Origin: Gehongia tenuis
GTDB lineage: Bacteria > Bacillota > Clostridia > Christensenellales > NSJ-53
Reading direction: 5' to 3'
NCBI RefSeq assembly: GCF_014384795.1
Contig: NZ_JACRSR010000005.1
Coordinates: forward strand, 1 to 64,000
Length of the DNA: 64,000 nucleotides
The notes beneath the pieces were generated by a model. It was not told the origin of the DNA. It searched no databases and saw nothing but the letters and a program-made list of their open reading frames with translations. The position numbers and the translations under genes were made by a program. Below are positions 48,495 through 56,622 of the stretch, piece after piece (position 1 is the first letter of the stretch; every line of letters starts with the position of its first letter).

Positions 48495-48512
48495 TTAAAA
48501 CATTTGTTTTAA
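48495..48512. promoter_or_regulatory. Perfect 18-bp palindrome, putative TetR operator
   Basis: TTAAAACATTTGTTTTAA is perfectly symmetric apart from its centre pair and overlaps the leader just before the MMPL start. It lies 12 bases downstream of the -10. Confidence 0.75.
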
Positions 48513-48523
48513 TCCTCAGTTTT

Positions 48524-48552
48524 ATCCTATTCTATCCCAACTCAAATGTCAA
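48524..48552 (-). promoter_or_regulatory. Promoter of the MMPL operon
   Basis: On the minus strand TTGACA (48552-48547), a 17-base spacer and TAGGAT (48529-48524), about 34 bases before the GTG. Confidence 0.75.
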
Positions 48553-48587
48553 TATGAATTCCTGACCGGCAAATTGAAGAAAAAGTG

Positions 48588-48599
48588 ATGCTTAAGCAT
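48588..48599. promoter_or_regulatory. 12-bp perfect palindrome between divergent promoters
   Basis: ATGCTTAAGCAT lies between the MMPL promoter and the binding-protein promoter. It is a possible operator, as no loop is available for an RNA hairpin. Confidence 0.4.
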
Positions 48600-48618
48600 T
48601 ATTTTTTCCAATTCCCTC

Positions 48619-48647
48619 TTGAAATTTCCAATTCAATTGATTATAAT
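48619..48647 (+). promoter_or_regulatory. Promoter of the first binding protein gene, long leader
   Basis: TTGAAA (48619-48624), a 17-base spacer and TATAAT (48642-48647). The implied transcript leader is about 270 nt and holds an AGACG-AAAA-CGTCT hairpin followed by CCTTTTC and a GCCT-TGTCGG-AGGC hairpin near 48855. The rest of 48553-48925 shows no gene. Confidence 0.7.
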
Positions 48648-48925
48648 GATCCCAACAGACGAAAACGTCTCCTTTTCTCAAAACGACTTTCTTAACAGCC
48701 TTATCTTTTTTTCTATCACTCTTTATTTTTCCTGATTTTTCAGGGCATCGTTTATTTTTTATTGTTGTTTGAAATGGATATTGTTGTAACGTAAAGATTA
48801 AGAATTACTGGCCGATTTGAACGAAAAATGTGAATACGATTTCTTTTTCATACCGCCTTGTCGGAGGCCTTATTTTGTTATAGCTTTTTTGCTATATATC
48901 ATCATTATTTTGAGGAGGATCGATC

Positions 48926-50797
48926 ATGAAAGGAAAGCTTAGAAAAATACTTTGCCTCATCTTTGCTATCGCACTACTGGGCAGCCTTATGGCCGGCTGC
49001 GGCGGCGATTCCAAAGAAACGCCTGCACCTTCCGCCAGTGCTGACGCACCCAAGGATTCTGCAACCACCGATGACGGCAAAGAAGATGACAAGGATGCTT
49101 CCGGTGCAGCGGGCGGCCTTGAAAACGGCATCACCCCCCGGGAAGAGACTTTGTACATGGGCGGTCTCATGTGGGGCCCGCCAGCCAACTTCAACCCCAT
49201 GTCCAGTACGGGTGTTTTCCCCACCAACAGCGGTGACGGCAGCAAGATTTTGATTTATGAGCCGCTGTTCATGTACAACCTGATGGCTACCGATAATGGT
49301 ACCAATGGTCTTGAGCCTCTTCTGGGAACTGAATTCTCCTGGGAGGGCAACGATCTTATCGTTAAGCTGAACCCCGCCGCCAAGTTTAGTGACGGCGAGG
49401 CTTTCACGGCGGAGGACGCCGCTTTCTCCTTCCAGCTTGGTTCCGATTACAGCATTCCTTGGTCCTCGGCTGCTGATATCTTTGATAAGGTTGAAGCAAA
49501 GGATGACCATACCCTGGTGCTGACCATGATCGAAGGCGGCAACAAGCTGATGGCCATTCGCCAGCTGGGCCGTGTTCCCATGATGCCCAAACATATCTGG
49601 GAGCCCCTGACGCAGGAAATGGAAGAGGCCGAAATCCGTGCCTACGAGAACTTTGATCCCATCGGCACCGGTCCCTATACCGTACTGTATTATGATGATA
49701 CCCGCATCGTTTGCCTGCGTAACGATGAATACTGGGGCCAGGATGCTTCCATGTTTGGCAAGCTGCCCGCTCCCAAGTACATCACCGTTCTTCGCTGGAA
49801 CGACAACGCCGGCATCAACACCGCCTTTGCCAATGGCGAACTGGACATCACCGAATCCTTCCTGCCCCAGGTCTGGCAGCTGTGGGAGGACGGCGCGCCC
49901 GTCAAGACCTATCTCAACGACTCCCCCTACCATGTACCCGCCGTGCTGGTTACCCTGGTTTTCAATCTTGAAAAGCCCGGCCTGAACAACCCCGATGTAC
50001 GGCGCGCCATCGCTTATGCCATCAATTATCCTCGGATCAGTGAATTGGCCATGAGCGGTTATTCCCAGGATATCGTGCCCTCCTTGATGCTGCCCCAGGA
50101 GATGGAGCAGTGGCTGAATGAGGACGAGGAGATGAAATCTCTCCGCTGGACCTATGATAAGGAAAAGGCCGTTGAAATTCTGGATGGACTGGGCGCCGAA
50201 CCCGGTGCCGACGGCGTCCGCGTACTGCCCGACGGTACCCGTCTTGGCTTCTGGAAACTGGAATGCCCGAAGGGATTCTCCGACTGGACCGCCGCTCTTG
50301 AAATCGTGGCCCAGAATTTGAAGGAAGTCGGCTTTGATGTGGGGTCCGAGCTGCCCGAGTCCGCTCAGGTGACCAATCATAAACAGATGGGCGAGTTCGA
50401 CATGATCATGGACCGTCCCGCCTTCTATGTTGATCCCTCTCAGCCGTGGGCCCGCTGCCAGTACATCATGGACATCTCCGGTGTGCCGGCTATCGGTGAG
50501 CAGGCTTTCACCAACCCCAACCGTTACAGCAACGATCGTGCCACCGAAATCATCAAGGAACTGTCCGTCACGGAGGACAATGCCAAGATGAAGGAGCTCT
50601 ATACCGAACTGGATAAGCTCTATCTCAAGGATATTCCTCAGATCACGCTCATGTACCGGCCCTATCGTTTCTACACGGTGTATGAAGGAACCTGGACCAA
50701 TTGGCCCACCGAGGACAACGATCCCGATATTCCGCCCTTCACCGGTTTTGATGGTGCTGCTGTGAGAGCGCTTTATACCATCGAACTGAAAAAGTAG
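48926..50797 (+). CDS. ABC transporter oligopeptide-type substrate-binding lipoprotein (first copy)
   Basis: A 623-residue lipoprotein with signal peptide ending LMAGC (Cys25) and an acidic Ala/Asp/Lys linker to about residue 72. It has the SBP_bac_5 fold: PREETLYMGGLMWGPPANFNPM, KFSDGEAFTAEDAAFSFQLG, and FDPIGTGPYTVLYYDDTRIVCLRNDEYWG. It would bind peptides or glycosides and deliver them to a permease, but no permease genes are adjacent. TTGAGGAGGATCGATC precedes ATG 48926. It is a tandem paralogue of the gene at 51221, similar over the whole length. Confidence 0.9.
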   Translation: MKGKLRKILCLIFAIALLGSLMAGCGGDSKETPAPSASADAPKDSATTDDGKEDDKDASGAAGGLENGITPREETLYMGGLMWGPPANFNPMSSTGVFPTNSGDGSKILIYEPLFMYNLMATDNGTNGLEPLLGTEFSWEGNDLIVKLNPAAKFSDGEAFTAEDAAFSFQLGSDYSIPWSSAADIFDKVEAKDDHTLVLTMIEGGNKLMAIRQLGRVPMMPKHIWEPLTQEMEEAEIRAYENFDPIGTGPYTVLYYDDTRIVCLRNDEYWGQDASMFGKLPAPKYITVLRWNDNAGINTAFANGELDITESFLPQVWQLWEDGAPVKTYLNDSPYHVPAVLVTLVFNLEKPGLNNPDVRRAIAYAINYPRISELAMSGYSQDIVPSLMLPQEMEQWLNEDEEMKSLRWTYDKEKAVEILDGLGAEPGADGVRVLPDGTRLGFWKLECPKGFSDWTAALEIVAQNLKEVGFDVGSELPESAQVTNHKQMGEFDMIMDRPAFYVDPSQPWARCQYIMDISGVPAIGEQAFTNPNRYSNDRATEIIKELSVTEDNAKMKELYTELDKLYLKDIPQITLMYRPYRFYTVYEGTWTNWPTEDNDPDIPPFTGFDGAAVRALYTIELKK

Positions 50798-50814
50798 TTC
50801 CCTTTCATTCTATA

Positions 50815-50842
50815 AGTGGACCCGCTTCGGCGGGTCCATTTT
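50815..50842 (+). terminator. Terminator of the first binding-protein gene
   Basis: TGGACCCGC-TTCG-GCGGGTCCA followed by six T. Confidence 0.92.
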
Positions 50843-51051
50843 TTGTATCCCGCCTTTCACAGCTTCTAAAAATTGTCAAGTGTTTTACTATGAAAATCGT
50901 TTAAAAAGTAAATAATTTGTGAACTTTATTGGTTTCGGTGTTCATGATATAGTTTATAATTATTTTATGAGTCTATTATATTTAAAATATTGTTATAAAT
51001 TATAAATCGATATGGGGAATCTTAATTTTAAATTACAAAATGCAAATTTGC
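50843..51051. other. AT-rich intergenic stretch without a gene
   Basis: This is a roughly 200-base AT-rich region with a TATAAT-like box at about 50955-50960 but no good -35. I see no coding signal, palindromes of note or repeats. The likely promoter of the next gene is just downstream. Confidence 0.6.
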
Positions 51052-51111
51052 TTGTATTCTTGTCTCGCATGTATTAAAATCTCATTTGTAAATGATCACG
51101 CAAATTCGTGA
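51052..51111 (+). promoter_or_regulatory. Promoter and inverted repeat before the second binding-protein gene
   Basis: TTGTAT (51052-51057), a 17-base spacer and TAAAAT (51075-51080), followed by TCACG-CAAATT-CGTGA (51096-51111), an operator-like inverted repeat near the expected transcript start. The leader to ATG 51221 is about 135 nt. Confidence 0.6.
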
Positions 51112-51220
51112 CCATGGGTACTTTAAAAAATAAATAGAGTCTTTCCCGTGTTCATGAAGTGATTGTTGAAAGCCATGGCAATTGGGCCATTGCTATAAAC
51201 AATTCAAAAGGAGGATCTAC

Positions 51221-53086
51221 ATGAAAGGTAACCTGAAAAAACTGCTGTGCCTGGTTTTCGCAGTAGCTCTGTTGGGTAGCCTGCTCGCCGGTTGCGGCGG
51301 CGGTTCCGAAGGAACTCCCGCTCCTGGTGATGCCAGTGCTCCCAAGGATTCTGCTGCTGCGGATAACAAGGATGACGGCAAAGACAACGACGCTAATGCT
51401 GGTCTGACGAATGGCACGACCCCTCGTGAGGAGACCCTGTATGTGGGCGGTTTGTTGTGGGCTCCCCCCACCAACTTCAACCCCATCTCCGGTACCTCCG
51501 TGTTCCCCATGAGTGGTGCTGGTGGCGACCGTACGTTCGTGTATGAGACGCTGTTCATGTACAACATGATGAACCCCGAGGGTGGCGCTGCCAGCCTGGA
51601 GCCCTACCTGGGCACCGAGTTCAACTTCGATGGTGATGTTCTCACCGTGAAGCTCAACGAGAACGCTAAGTTCAGCGATGGCGAGCCCTTCACCTCTGCG
51701 GATGTTGTGTACACCTTTGAGATGGGCAAAACCTACTCCATCTGGTGGTCCGACGCTTGGCAGATCTTCGAGAGCATCACGGCTGTGGACGACTACACCG
51801 TTGAGTTCAAGTTGATCGAAGGCGGCAACAAGAACATGGCTCTTCGCCAGATCAGCCGTGTGTCCATGCTGCCCAAGCACATCTGGGAAGCCAAGGCTGC
51901 CGAGATGGAAGAGGCTGAGCTGCGTCAGTGGGAGAACTTTGATCCCATCGGCACCGGCCCCTACAAGATCATGTACTACGATGACACCCGCGTGGTTTGC
52001 GTCCGTGACGACAACTACTGGGGCCAGGACGAGTCCATGTTTGGTGCTCTTCCCGCTCCTAAGTATGTCACCCATATCCTCTACAAGGATAACGCTGGTG
52101 CCAACACCGCTTTCCAGAACGACGAAATCGACATCACCGAGTGCTTCATTCCCCAGGTTTGGGAGATGTGGGAGGATGGTTCCCCCATCCGCTGCTACCT
52201 GAACGAGCTCCCCTATCACATTCCTGGCACCATCCCCATGCTGTTCATCAACATGGAGAAGCCCGGTCTGAACAATGCTGATGTGCGTCGTGCTATCGCC
52301 TACGCCATCAACTACCCCAAGGTTATCGAGCTTGCGATGAGCGGTTACTCCGAGGACATCGTTCCCTCTTTGCTGCTTCCTCAGGAGCAGGATAAGTGGC
52401 TGAACGTGGACGAGGAGCTTGAATCCCTCCGCTGGACCTACGACGAAGCCAAGGCCAACGAGATCCTCGATGGTCTGGGCGCTGAGAAGGGTTCCGACGG
52501 TATCCGCGTGCTTCCCGATGGCACCCGTTTGGGTCCCTGGAAGCTGGAGTGCCCGAAGTCCTTCTCTGACTGGACTGCTTCCCTTGAGATCGTTGCTCAG
52601 AGCCTGAAGGCTGTGGGTATCGATGCTGGCGCTGAGCTGCCTGAGCAGGCTGTGTGGCTGAACCATTCGCAGACTGGTGAGTTTGATATCATCATGCAGC
52701 GTCCTGGTTCCTACATGGATCCCTCTCAGCCGTGGGCTCGCTGCAAGTTCATCATGGACGGCAGCAGCACCCCCGCTGTGGGCGAGCAGGCTTTTGAGAA
52801 CTTCAACCGTTACAAGGACGACCGCGCTAGCGAGATCATCGCTGAGATGTCCGCTACCGAGGACGAGGCCAAGTTGAAGGAACTGTACACCGAGCTGGAT
52901 AAGATCTACCTCCGTGACATTCCGATCATCCCCCTCATGTATCGTCCGCTGCGCTTCTACACCATCAACGAGACCGTGTGGACCGGCTGGCCGACCGAGG
53001 ATAACAATCCTGAAAACGTGCCTCCGATGACCGGCTTCGAGTGTGCTGGTGTGAAGATGCTCTTCATGATTGAGAACGTGAAGTAA
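51221..53086 (+). CDS. ABC transporter oligopeptide-type substrate-binding lipoprotein (second copy, strong codon bias)
   Basis: A 621-residue lipoprotein, paralogous to the gene at 48926: signal MKGNLKKLLCLVFAVALLGSLLAGC (shown in part; Cys25), acidic linker, and the same SBP_bac_5 blocks such as PREETLYVGGLLW and FDPIGTGPYKIMYYDDTRV. Codon use is visibly skewed to AAG, AAC, GGT, CGT and GCT, unlike the first copy, suggesting very high expression. AAAAGGAGGATCTAC precedes ATG 51221. No permease lies nearby, so it must use one encoded elsewhere. Confidence 0.9.
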   Translation: MKGNLKKLLCLVFAVALLGSLLAGCGGGSEGTPAPGDASAPKDSAAADNKDDGKDNDANAGLTNGTTPREETLYVGGLLWAPPTNFNPISGTSVFPMSGAGGDRTFVYETLFMYNMMNPEGGAASLEPYLGTEFNFDGDVLTVKLNENAKFSDGEPFTSADVVYTFEMGKTYSIWWSDAWQIFESITAVDDYTVEFKLIEGGNKNMALRQISRVSMLPKHIWEAKAAEMEEAELRQWENFDPIGTGPYKIMYYDDTRVVCVRDDNYWGQDESMFGALPAPKYVTHILYKDNAGANTAFQNDEIDITECFIPQVWEMWEDGSPIRCYLNELPYHIPGTIPMLFINMEKPGLNNADVRRAIAYAINYPKVIELAMSGYSEDIVPSLLLPQEQDKWLNVDEELESLRWTYDEAKANEILDGLGAEKGSDGIRVLPDGTRLGPWKLECPKSFSDWTASLEIVAQSLKAVGIDAGAELPEQAVWLNHSQTGEFDIIMQRPGSYMDPSQPWARCKFIMDGSSTPAVGEQAFENFNRYKDDRASEIIAEMSATEDEAKLKELYTELDKIYLRDIPIIPLMYRPLRFYTINETVWTGWPTEDNNPENVPPMTGFECAGVKMLFMIENVK

Positions 53087-53098
53087 GCAACACAAACA

Positions 53099-53131
53099 AA
53101 AACAAGTCCGCATTTGCGGGCTTGTTTTTTT
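53099..53131 (+). terminator. Terminator of the second binding-protein gene
   Basis: AACAAGTCCGC-ATTT-GCGGGCTTGTT followed by T-run. Confidence 0.9.
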
Positions 53132-53145
53132 CTACAAATTTAAAA

Positions 53146-53174
53146 TTGACACCCTATCTTTCAGCCTTTATACT
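53146..53174 (+). promoter_or_regulatory. degV promoter
   Basis: TTGACA (53146-53151), a 17-base spacer and TATACT (53169-53174), 38 bases before the ATG. Confidence 0.8.
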
Positions 53175-53211
53175 GGTTTTATCTTTGTAAAATTGAGGTG
53201 ATCTCTGTCCA

Positions 53212-54066
53212 ATGGCAAAAGTAAAGATTATTGCGGATAGTACCTGTGATCTTAGCGATGATTTAGTAAAGGCTTTTGATATTTCCATTCTTCCCCTCTA
53301 TGTAAATATTGGCGGACGGGACTATAAGGATCGAACGGAAATCGATCAGGACAAACTCTTTGAACTGGTGAGCGAATATAAGGTTCTTCCCAAAACCGCC
53401 TCCATCTCCTATCTGGATTTCGAGGAACATTTGGCGCCCTGGTATGAGGAGGGCTACGATGTCATTTTCATCTGTATCTCCTCCGATCTGTCCGCCACCT
53501 ATCAGAACGCCTGCACCTATGTGAGCGGCAAGGGCTGGGACCGTGCCTACGTGGTGGATTCCAAAAATCTCTCCACGGGTGTGGGCCATGTCGTGCTCAA
53601 AGCCGCGGAGCTGGCGCAGGCGGGTATGAGCGGTGCCGAGGTGGTGGAAGCTCTAAAGGCGTTCATCCCCCGGGTCAACAGCAGCTTTGTTATCGACACC
53701 ATGGAATATCTGCATAAGGGCGGCCGCTGTTCCACGGTGCAGGCCGTGGCGGGATCGGTGCTCAAACTGCATCCCCAGATCGATGTGGTGAACGGAAAAA
53801 TGACGGTAGCCGATAAGATCAAGGGCAAACGCAGGCGCTGTCTGGATACCTATTATCGCAACAAAGTGACGCCCTTGCTGGACCGCATCGACCCCCACCG
53901 CATCTTCGTAACCCACACCGCCAGCGATGGGGACGCCGAATATTTTGCGGAACGTCTCAAGGCGGATAAGCGTTTTGAAAACGTCCATATCACCCGTGCA
54001 GGATCGGTTATCTCCAGCCATTGCGGACCAGGCACCATCGGCATCCTGTTTATTACCAACGACTAA
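53212..54066 (+). CDS. degV: DegV-family fatty-acid-binding protein
   Basis: A 284-residue protein of the DegV/FakB group. Signatures are KIIADSTCDLSDDLVKAFDISILPLYVNIGG, PKTASISYLDFEEHLAPWYEEGYDVIFICISSDLSATYQNA and IDTMEYLHKGGRCSTVQAVAG. FakB members bind fatty acids and present them to FakA for phosphorylation. FakA is not in this window. GAGGTGATC lies somewhat far from ATG 53212. It is monocistronic with its own promoter and terminator. Confidence 0.92.
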   Translation: MAKVKIIADSTCDLSDDLVKAFDISILPLYVNIGGRDYKDRTEIDQDKLFELVSEYKVLPKTASISYLDFEEHLAPWYEEGYDVIFICISSDLSATYQNACTYVSGKGWDRAYVVDSKNLSTGVGHVVLKAAELAQAGMSGAEVVEALKAFIPRVNSSFVIDTMEYLHKGGRCSTVQAVAGSVLKLHPQIDVVNGKMTVADKIKGKRRRCLDTYYRNKVTPLLDRIDPHRIFVTHTASDGDAEYFAERLKADKRFENVHITRAGSVISSHCGPGTIGILFITND

Positions 54067-54071
54067 TGCTG

Positions 54072-54099
54072 AAAAACCTCTCCAATGGAGAGGTTTTTT
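54072..54099 (+). terminator. Terminator of degV
   Basis: CCTCTCC-AAT-GGAGAGG followed by six T. Confidence 0.9.
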
Positions 54100-54112
54100 A
54101 ATTCATCAACAA

Positions 54113-54148
54113 TAAAACGTTTACTTATTTGAAGGATAGTGCTATGAT
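54113..54148 (+). promoter_or_regulatory. Promoter and LacI-like operator of the dehydrogenase-larA pair
   Basis: TTTACT (54120-54125), a 17-base spacer and TATGAT (54143-54148). TAAAACGTTTAC (54113-54124), symmetric around a central CG at 10 of 12 positions, overlaps the -35 and looks like a LacI-family operator. Confidence 0.6.
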
Positions 54149-54188
54149 GTTTGTAGCCAAAATAAAATGTTTGAGGAGGTCATGTACC

Positions 54189-55274
54189 ATGGAAACCATG
54201 CAAGGCCTGGTTGCCTATCCCAATGGTGATATTCAGCTCGAGACCGTTTCTGTGCCTAAAATCGGCGAAAATCCTTATGCGCCCCACGATGTTCTTTGCG
54301 AGGTGGAATACTGCGGCATCTGCGGCAGCGATATTCATCGGTGGAAATCGGATAAAACGGGTGTGAAAACGTCTCCTCATAAAGTAGTTGTGGGCCATGA
54401 AATCGTCAGCGTTGTCAAAGCCGTCGGCAAGGAGGTCACCACGGTAAAACCCGGAGACCGTGTTGTCCATGAGATTGTTACCTTCTACTGTGGGCGCTGT
54501 CCCGCCTGCCTTGAAGGCCGGTTCAATATCTGCAACACCATTCCCCCAATGGAGGGCCGCGCCCACTTCGTGACTGGCGGCGGTTTTGCCAAATATACCG
54601 TCTGGCCGGAATGGCAGCTCCACAAGCTTCCCGATTCCATCGATCCCAAATCCGCCGTTTTGATGGAGCCCACTGCCGGTTCCATTCACAGTGTCATTAC
54701 CCGTATGGGCATCAAGGCCGGTGAGTCGGTGGCCATCCTGGGTCCCGGTGCCCGCGGTCTTTTGATGATGCAGGTATGCAAAGCCATCGGCGCTGGTCCC
54801 ATCATCATGACCGGTTTGGAGCGGGATGTCCCCACCCGCCTTGCCATGGCCAAAAAACTGGGCTGCGATTACGTGATCAACGGTGAGAAGGAAGACGTTC
54901 GCCAGCGCATTGCGGAGATTACCGGCGGCATCGGTGTGGATGCGGTGCTGGAGAACACCGGATCGGTGGAGCCCATCGACGAGTCCTTGGACATTGTGCG
55001 CAAGGGCGGTAAGGTTCTCTGGGCCGGCGGCGGCATTCGCGGCGGCATCGTTGCGCCGGTGGACACCTACAAGATCATTGTCAAGGAAATCGATGTTCAC
55101 GGCGAAATCTCCCAGGTGCCCTACGATTGGAAAACAGCCATCCATCTGGTGGAAACGGGTGCGGTCAAACTGGATGAACTGGTCACCCACACCTTCCCGC
55201 TGAAGGATTGGGAGCAGGGCTTCGATCTTGCCGCAACCAGTCCAGAATGTCTCCGCGTCGCCATTCAGCTTTGA
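54189..55274 (+). CDS. Zinc-dependent MDR alcohol/polyol dehydrogenase
   Basis: A 361-residue medium-chain dehydrogenase. The catalytic zinc residues are in CGICGSD (Cys45) and VVGHE (His70). The structural zinc lobe has four cysteines in CGRCPACLEGRFNIC (Cys101, 104, 107, 115). The Rossmann motif is SVAILGPGARGLLMM. It oxidises a secondary alcohol or polyol with NAD, and similarity is to threonine/sorbitol dehydrogenases. GAGGAGG lies nine bases before ATG 54189. It is followed eight bases later by the LarA-type gene. Confidence 0.9.
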   Translation: METMQGLVAYPNGDIQLETVSVPKIGENPYAPHDVLCEVEYCGICGSDIHRWKSDKTGVKTSPHKVVVGHEIVSVVKAVGKEVTTVKPGDRVVHEIVTFYCGRCPACLEGRFNICNTIPPMEGRAHFVTGGGFAKYTVWPEWQLHKLPDSIDPKSAVLMEPTAGSIHSVITRMGIKAGESVAILGPGARGLLMMQVCKAIGAGPIIMTGLERDVPTRLAMAKKLGCDYVINGEKEDVRQRIAEITGGIGVDAVLENTGSVEPIDESLDIVRKGGKVLWAGGGIRGGIVAPVDTYKIIVKEIDVHGEISQVPYDWKTAIHLVETGAVKLDELVTHTFPLKDWEQGFDLAATSPECLRVAIQL

Positions 55275-55282
55275 GGTGCGTT

Positions 55283-56563
55283 ATGGGAACCATTGAACAA
55301 ATTTTAGATCCCATGCCCATACCTCGGATGGTCAAGGTGAAGCAAACCTTTGAACGTCCCAGGATAGAGAACGTGGCCAAAACCCTCGAATCCAGAATCA
55401 AGGCCCATCCCGCCCTGACCGCTATCTGGCCGGGCATGTCCATCGCCGTGGGTGTAGGCAGCCGCGGCATCACGGATCTCCCCCTGCTGGTCAGGACAAC
55501 GGTGGATGCCTTGAAAGCGGCCGGCGCCATTCCCTTTATCATTCCAGCTATGGGCAGCCACGGCGGGGCAACGGCGGAGGGACAGATTGCCATGCTGGCA
55601 GGCCTGGGTGTATCAGAAAAGACCATGGGCGTTCCCGTGCGTGCCACCATGGATACCGTATGTCTGGGCGAATCGGCCAACGGGCTGCCCGTGTATTTTG
55701 ATGCCCTGGCTCACGAGGCCGACGGTATAGTGATCATCAACCGAATCAAACCCCATGTGGCTTTCCGAGGTCAATTTGAAAGCGGCCTCATGAAGATGAT
55801 CACCATAGGGCTGGGCAAGCAGAAGGGAGCTGCCATGTGCCATGAGCTTGGCTTTGGCAAAATGGCGGAAAACATCCCCGCTATCGGCCGGGTCTCCCTG
55901 TCCAAGGAGAACGTCCTTTTTGCGGTAGGCACCTTGGAGAATCCCTATCACGAGATCTGTGAGATCACCGTGCTGGGCAAAAATGAGATCGAACGCGAGG
56001 AACCAGGACTGCTGGAGCGGGCTAAAACTCTGCTGCCCCGCATCTATTTTGATGAACTTGATGTTCTCATCATTGATGAGATTGGCAAGAACATCAGCGG
56101 AACCGGTATGGACACCAACGTGGTGGGACGTTATCACACGCCCTACTGTTATGGCGGGCCCACCATCACCAAGATGGCCGTGCTGGATCTGACCGATGTG
56201 TCCCATGGGAATGGCACAGGTATTGGCATCGTGGACTTCACCACGAAGCGGGTTCAGGATAAGTTTATTCCTGACCAGGCCTACGCCAACTGTCTGACCT
56301 CCACGGTGGTGCAGAGCGCCAAGATGCCCATGGTGCTGGGCAGTGACCGATTGGCCATTCAGGCCGCTGTCAAGACATCCAATGTGCTCGATAAACGAAA
56401 GGTCCGCATGATGCATCTAAGAAATACCCTGGATATGGAGCTCGTCGAAGTCTCGGAAAATCTGCTTCCAGAGGTCAGAAATCATCCCATGATGGAAGCG
56501 GTTTCAGATCCGTATTCATGGCGTTTCGATGAAACGGGTGTTCTGCTGGATACTCTTATTTGA
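55283..56563 (+). CDS. LarA-type nickel-pincer racemase/epimerase family protein (DUF2088)
   Basis: A 426-residue protein of the LarA superfamily, whose founder uses the nickel pincer nucleotide NPN to racemise lactate. Residues matching LarA's ligands are present: Arg61 (GSRGI), His93 (GSHGGAT), His158 (IKPHVAFRG), Lys171 (LMKM) and His187 (AMCH). The Lys-to-His spacing is 16, as I recall for LarA 184 and 200, and the other gaps are within about three residues. It probably acts on a 2-hydroxy acid or sugar acid related to the product of the dehydrogenase next door. TTTGAGGTGCGTT precedes ATG 55283. The NPN makers LarB/C/E are not in the window. Confidence 0.82.
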   Translation: MGTIEQILDPMPIPRMVKVKQTFERPRIENVAKTLESRIKAHPALTAIWPGMSIAVGVGSRGITDLPLLVRTTVDALKAAGAIPFIIPAMGSHGGATAEGQIAMLAGLGVSEKTMGVPVRATMDTVCLGESANGLPVYFDALAHEADGIVIINRIKPHVAFRGQFESGLMKMITIGLGKQKGAAMCHELGFGKMAENIPAIGRVSLSKENVLFAVGTLENPYHEICEITVLGKNEIEREEPGLLERAKTLLPRIYFDELDVLIIDEIGKNISGTGMDTNVVGRYHTPYCYGGPTITKMAVLDLTDVSHGNGTGIGIVDFTTKRVQDKFIPDQAYANCLTSTVVQSAKMPMVLGSDRLAIQAAVKTSNVLDKRKVRMMHLRNTLDMELVEVSENLLPEVRNHPMMEAVSDPYSWRFDETGVLLDTLI

Positions 56564-56589
56564 GAATGGCGCAGGGCCTTGCGGAAATT

Positions 56590-56619
56590 AAAAAAGCGAA
56601 CCTATCTGGTTCGCTTTTT
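56590..56619. terminator. Terminator between larA-like gene and spoIIQ
   Basis: AAAAAGCGAACC-TATCT-GGTTCGCTTTTT between convergent genes, usable on both strands. Confidence 0.88.
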
Positions 56620-56622
56620 AGC

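Noticed and set aside
51152..53113. A 653-codon open frame on the minus strand, opposite the second binding protein gene
   Set aside because: It has no ribosome site, its sequence is low-complexity antisense of a codon-biased gene, and the plus strand has a clear lipoprotein with family motifs.
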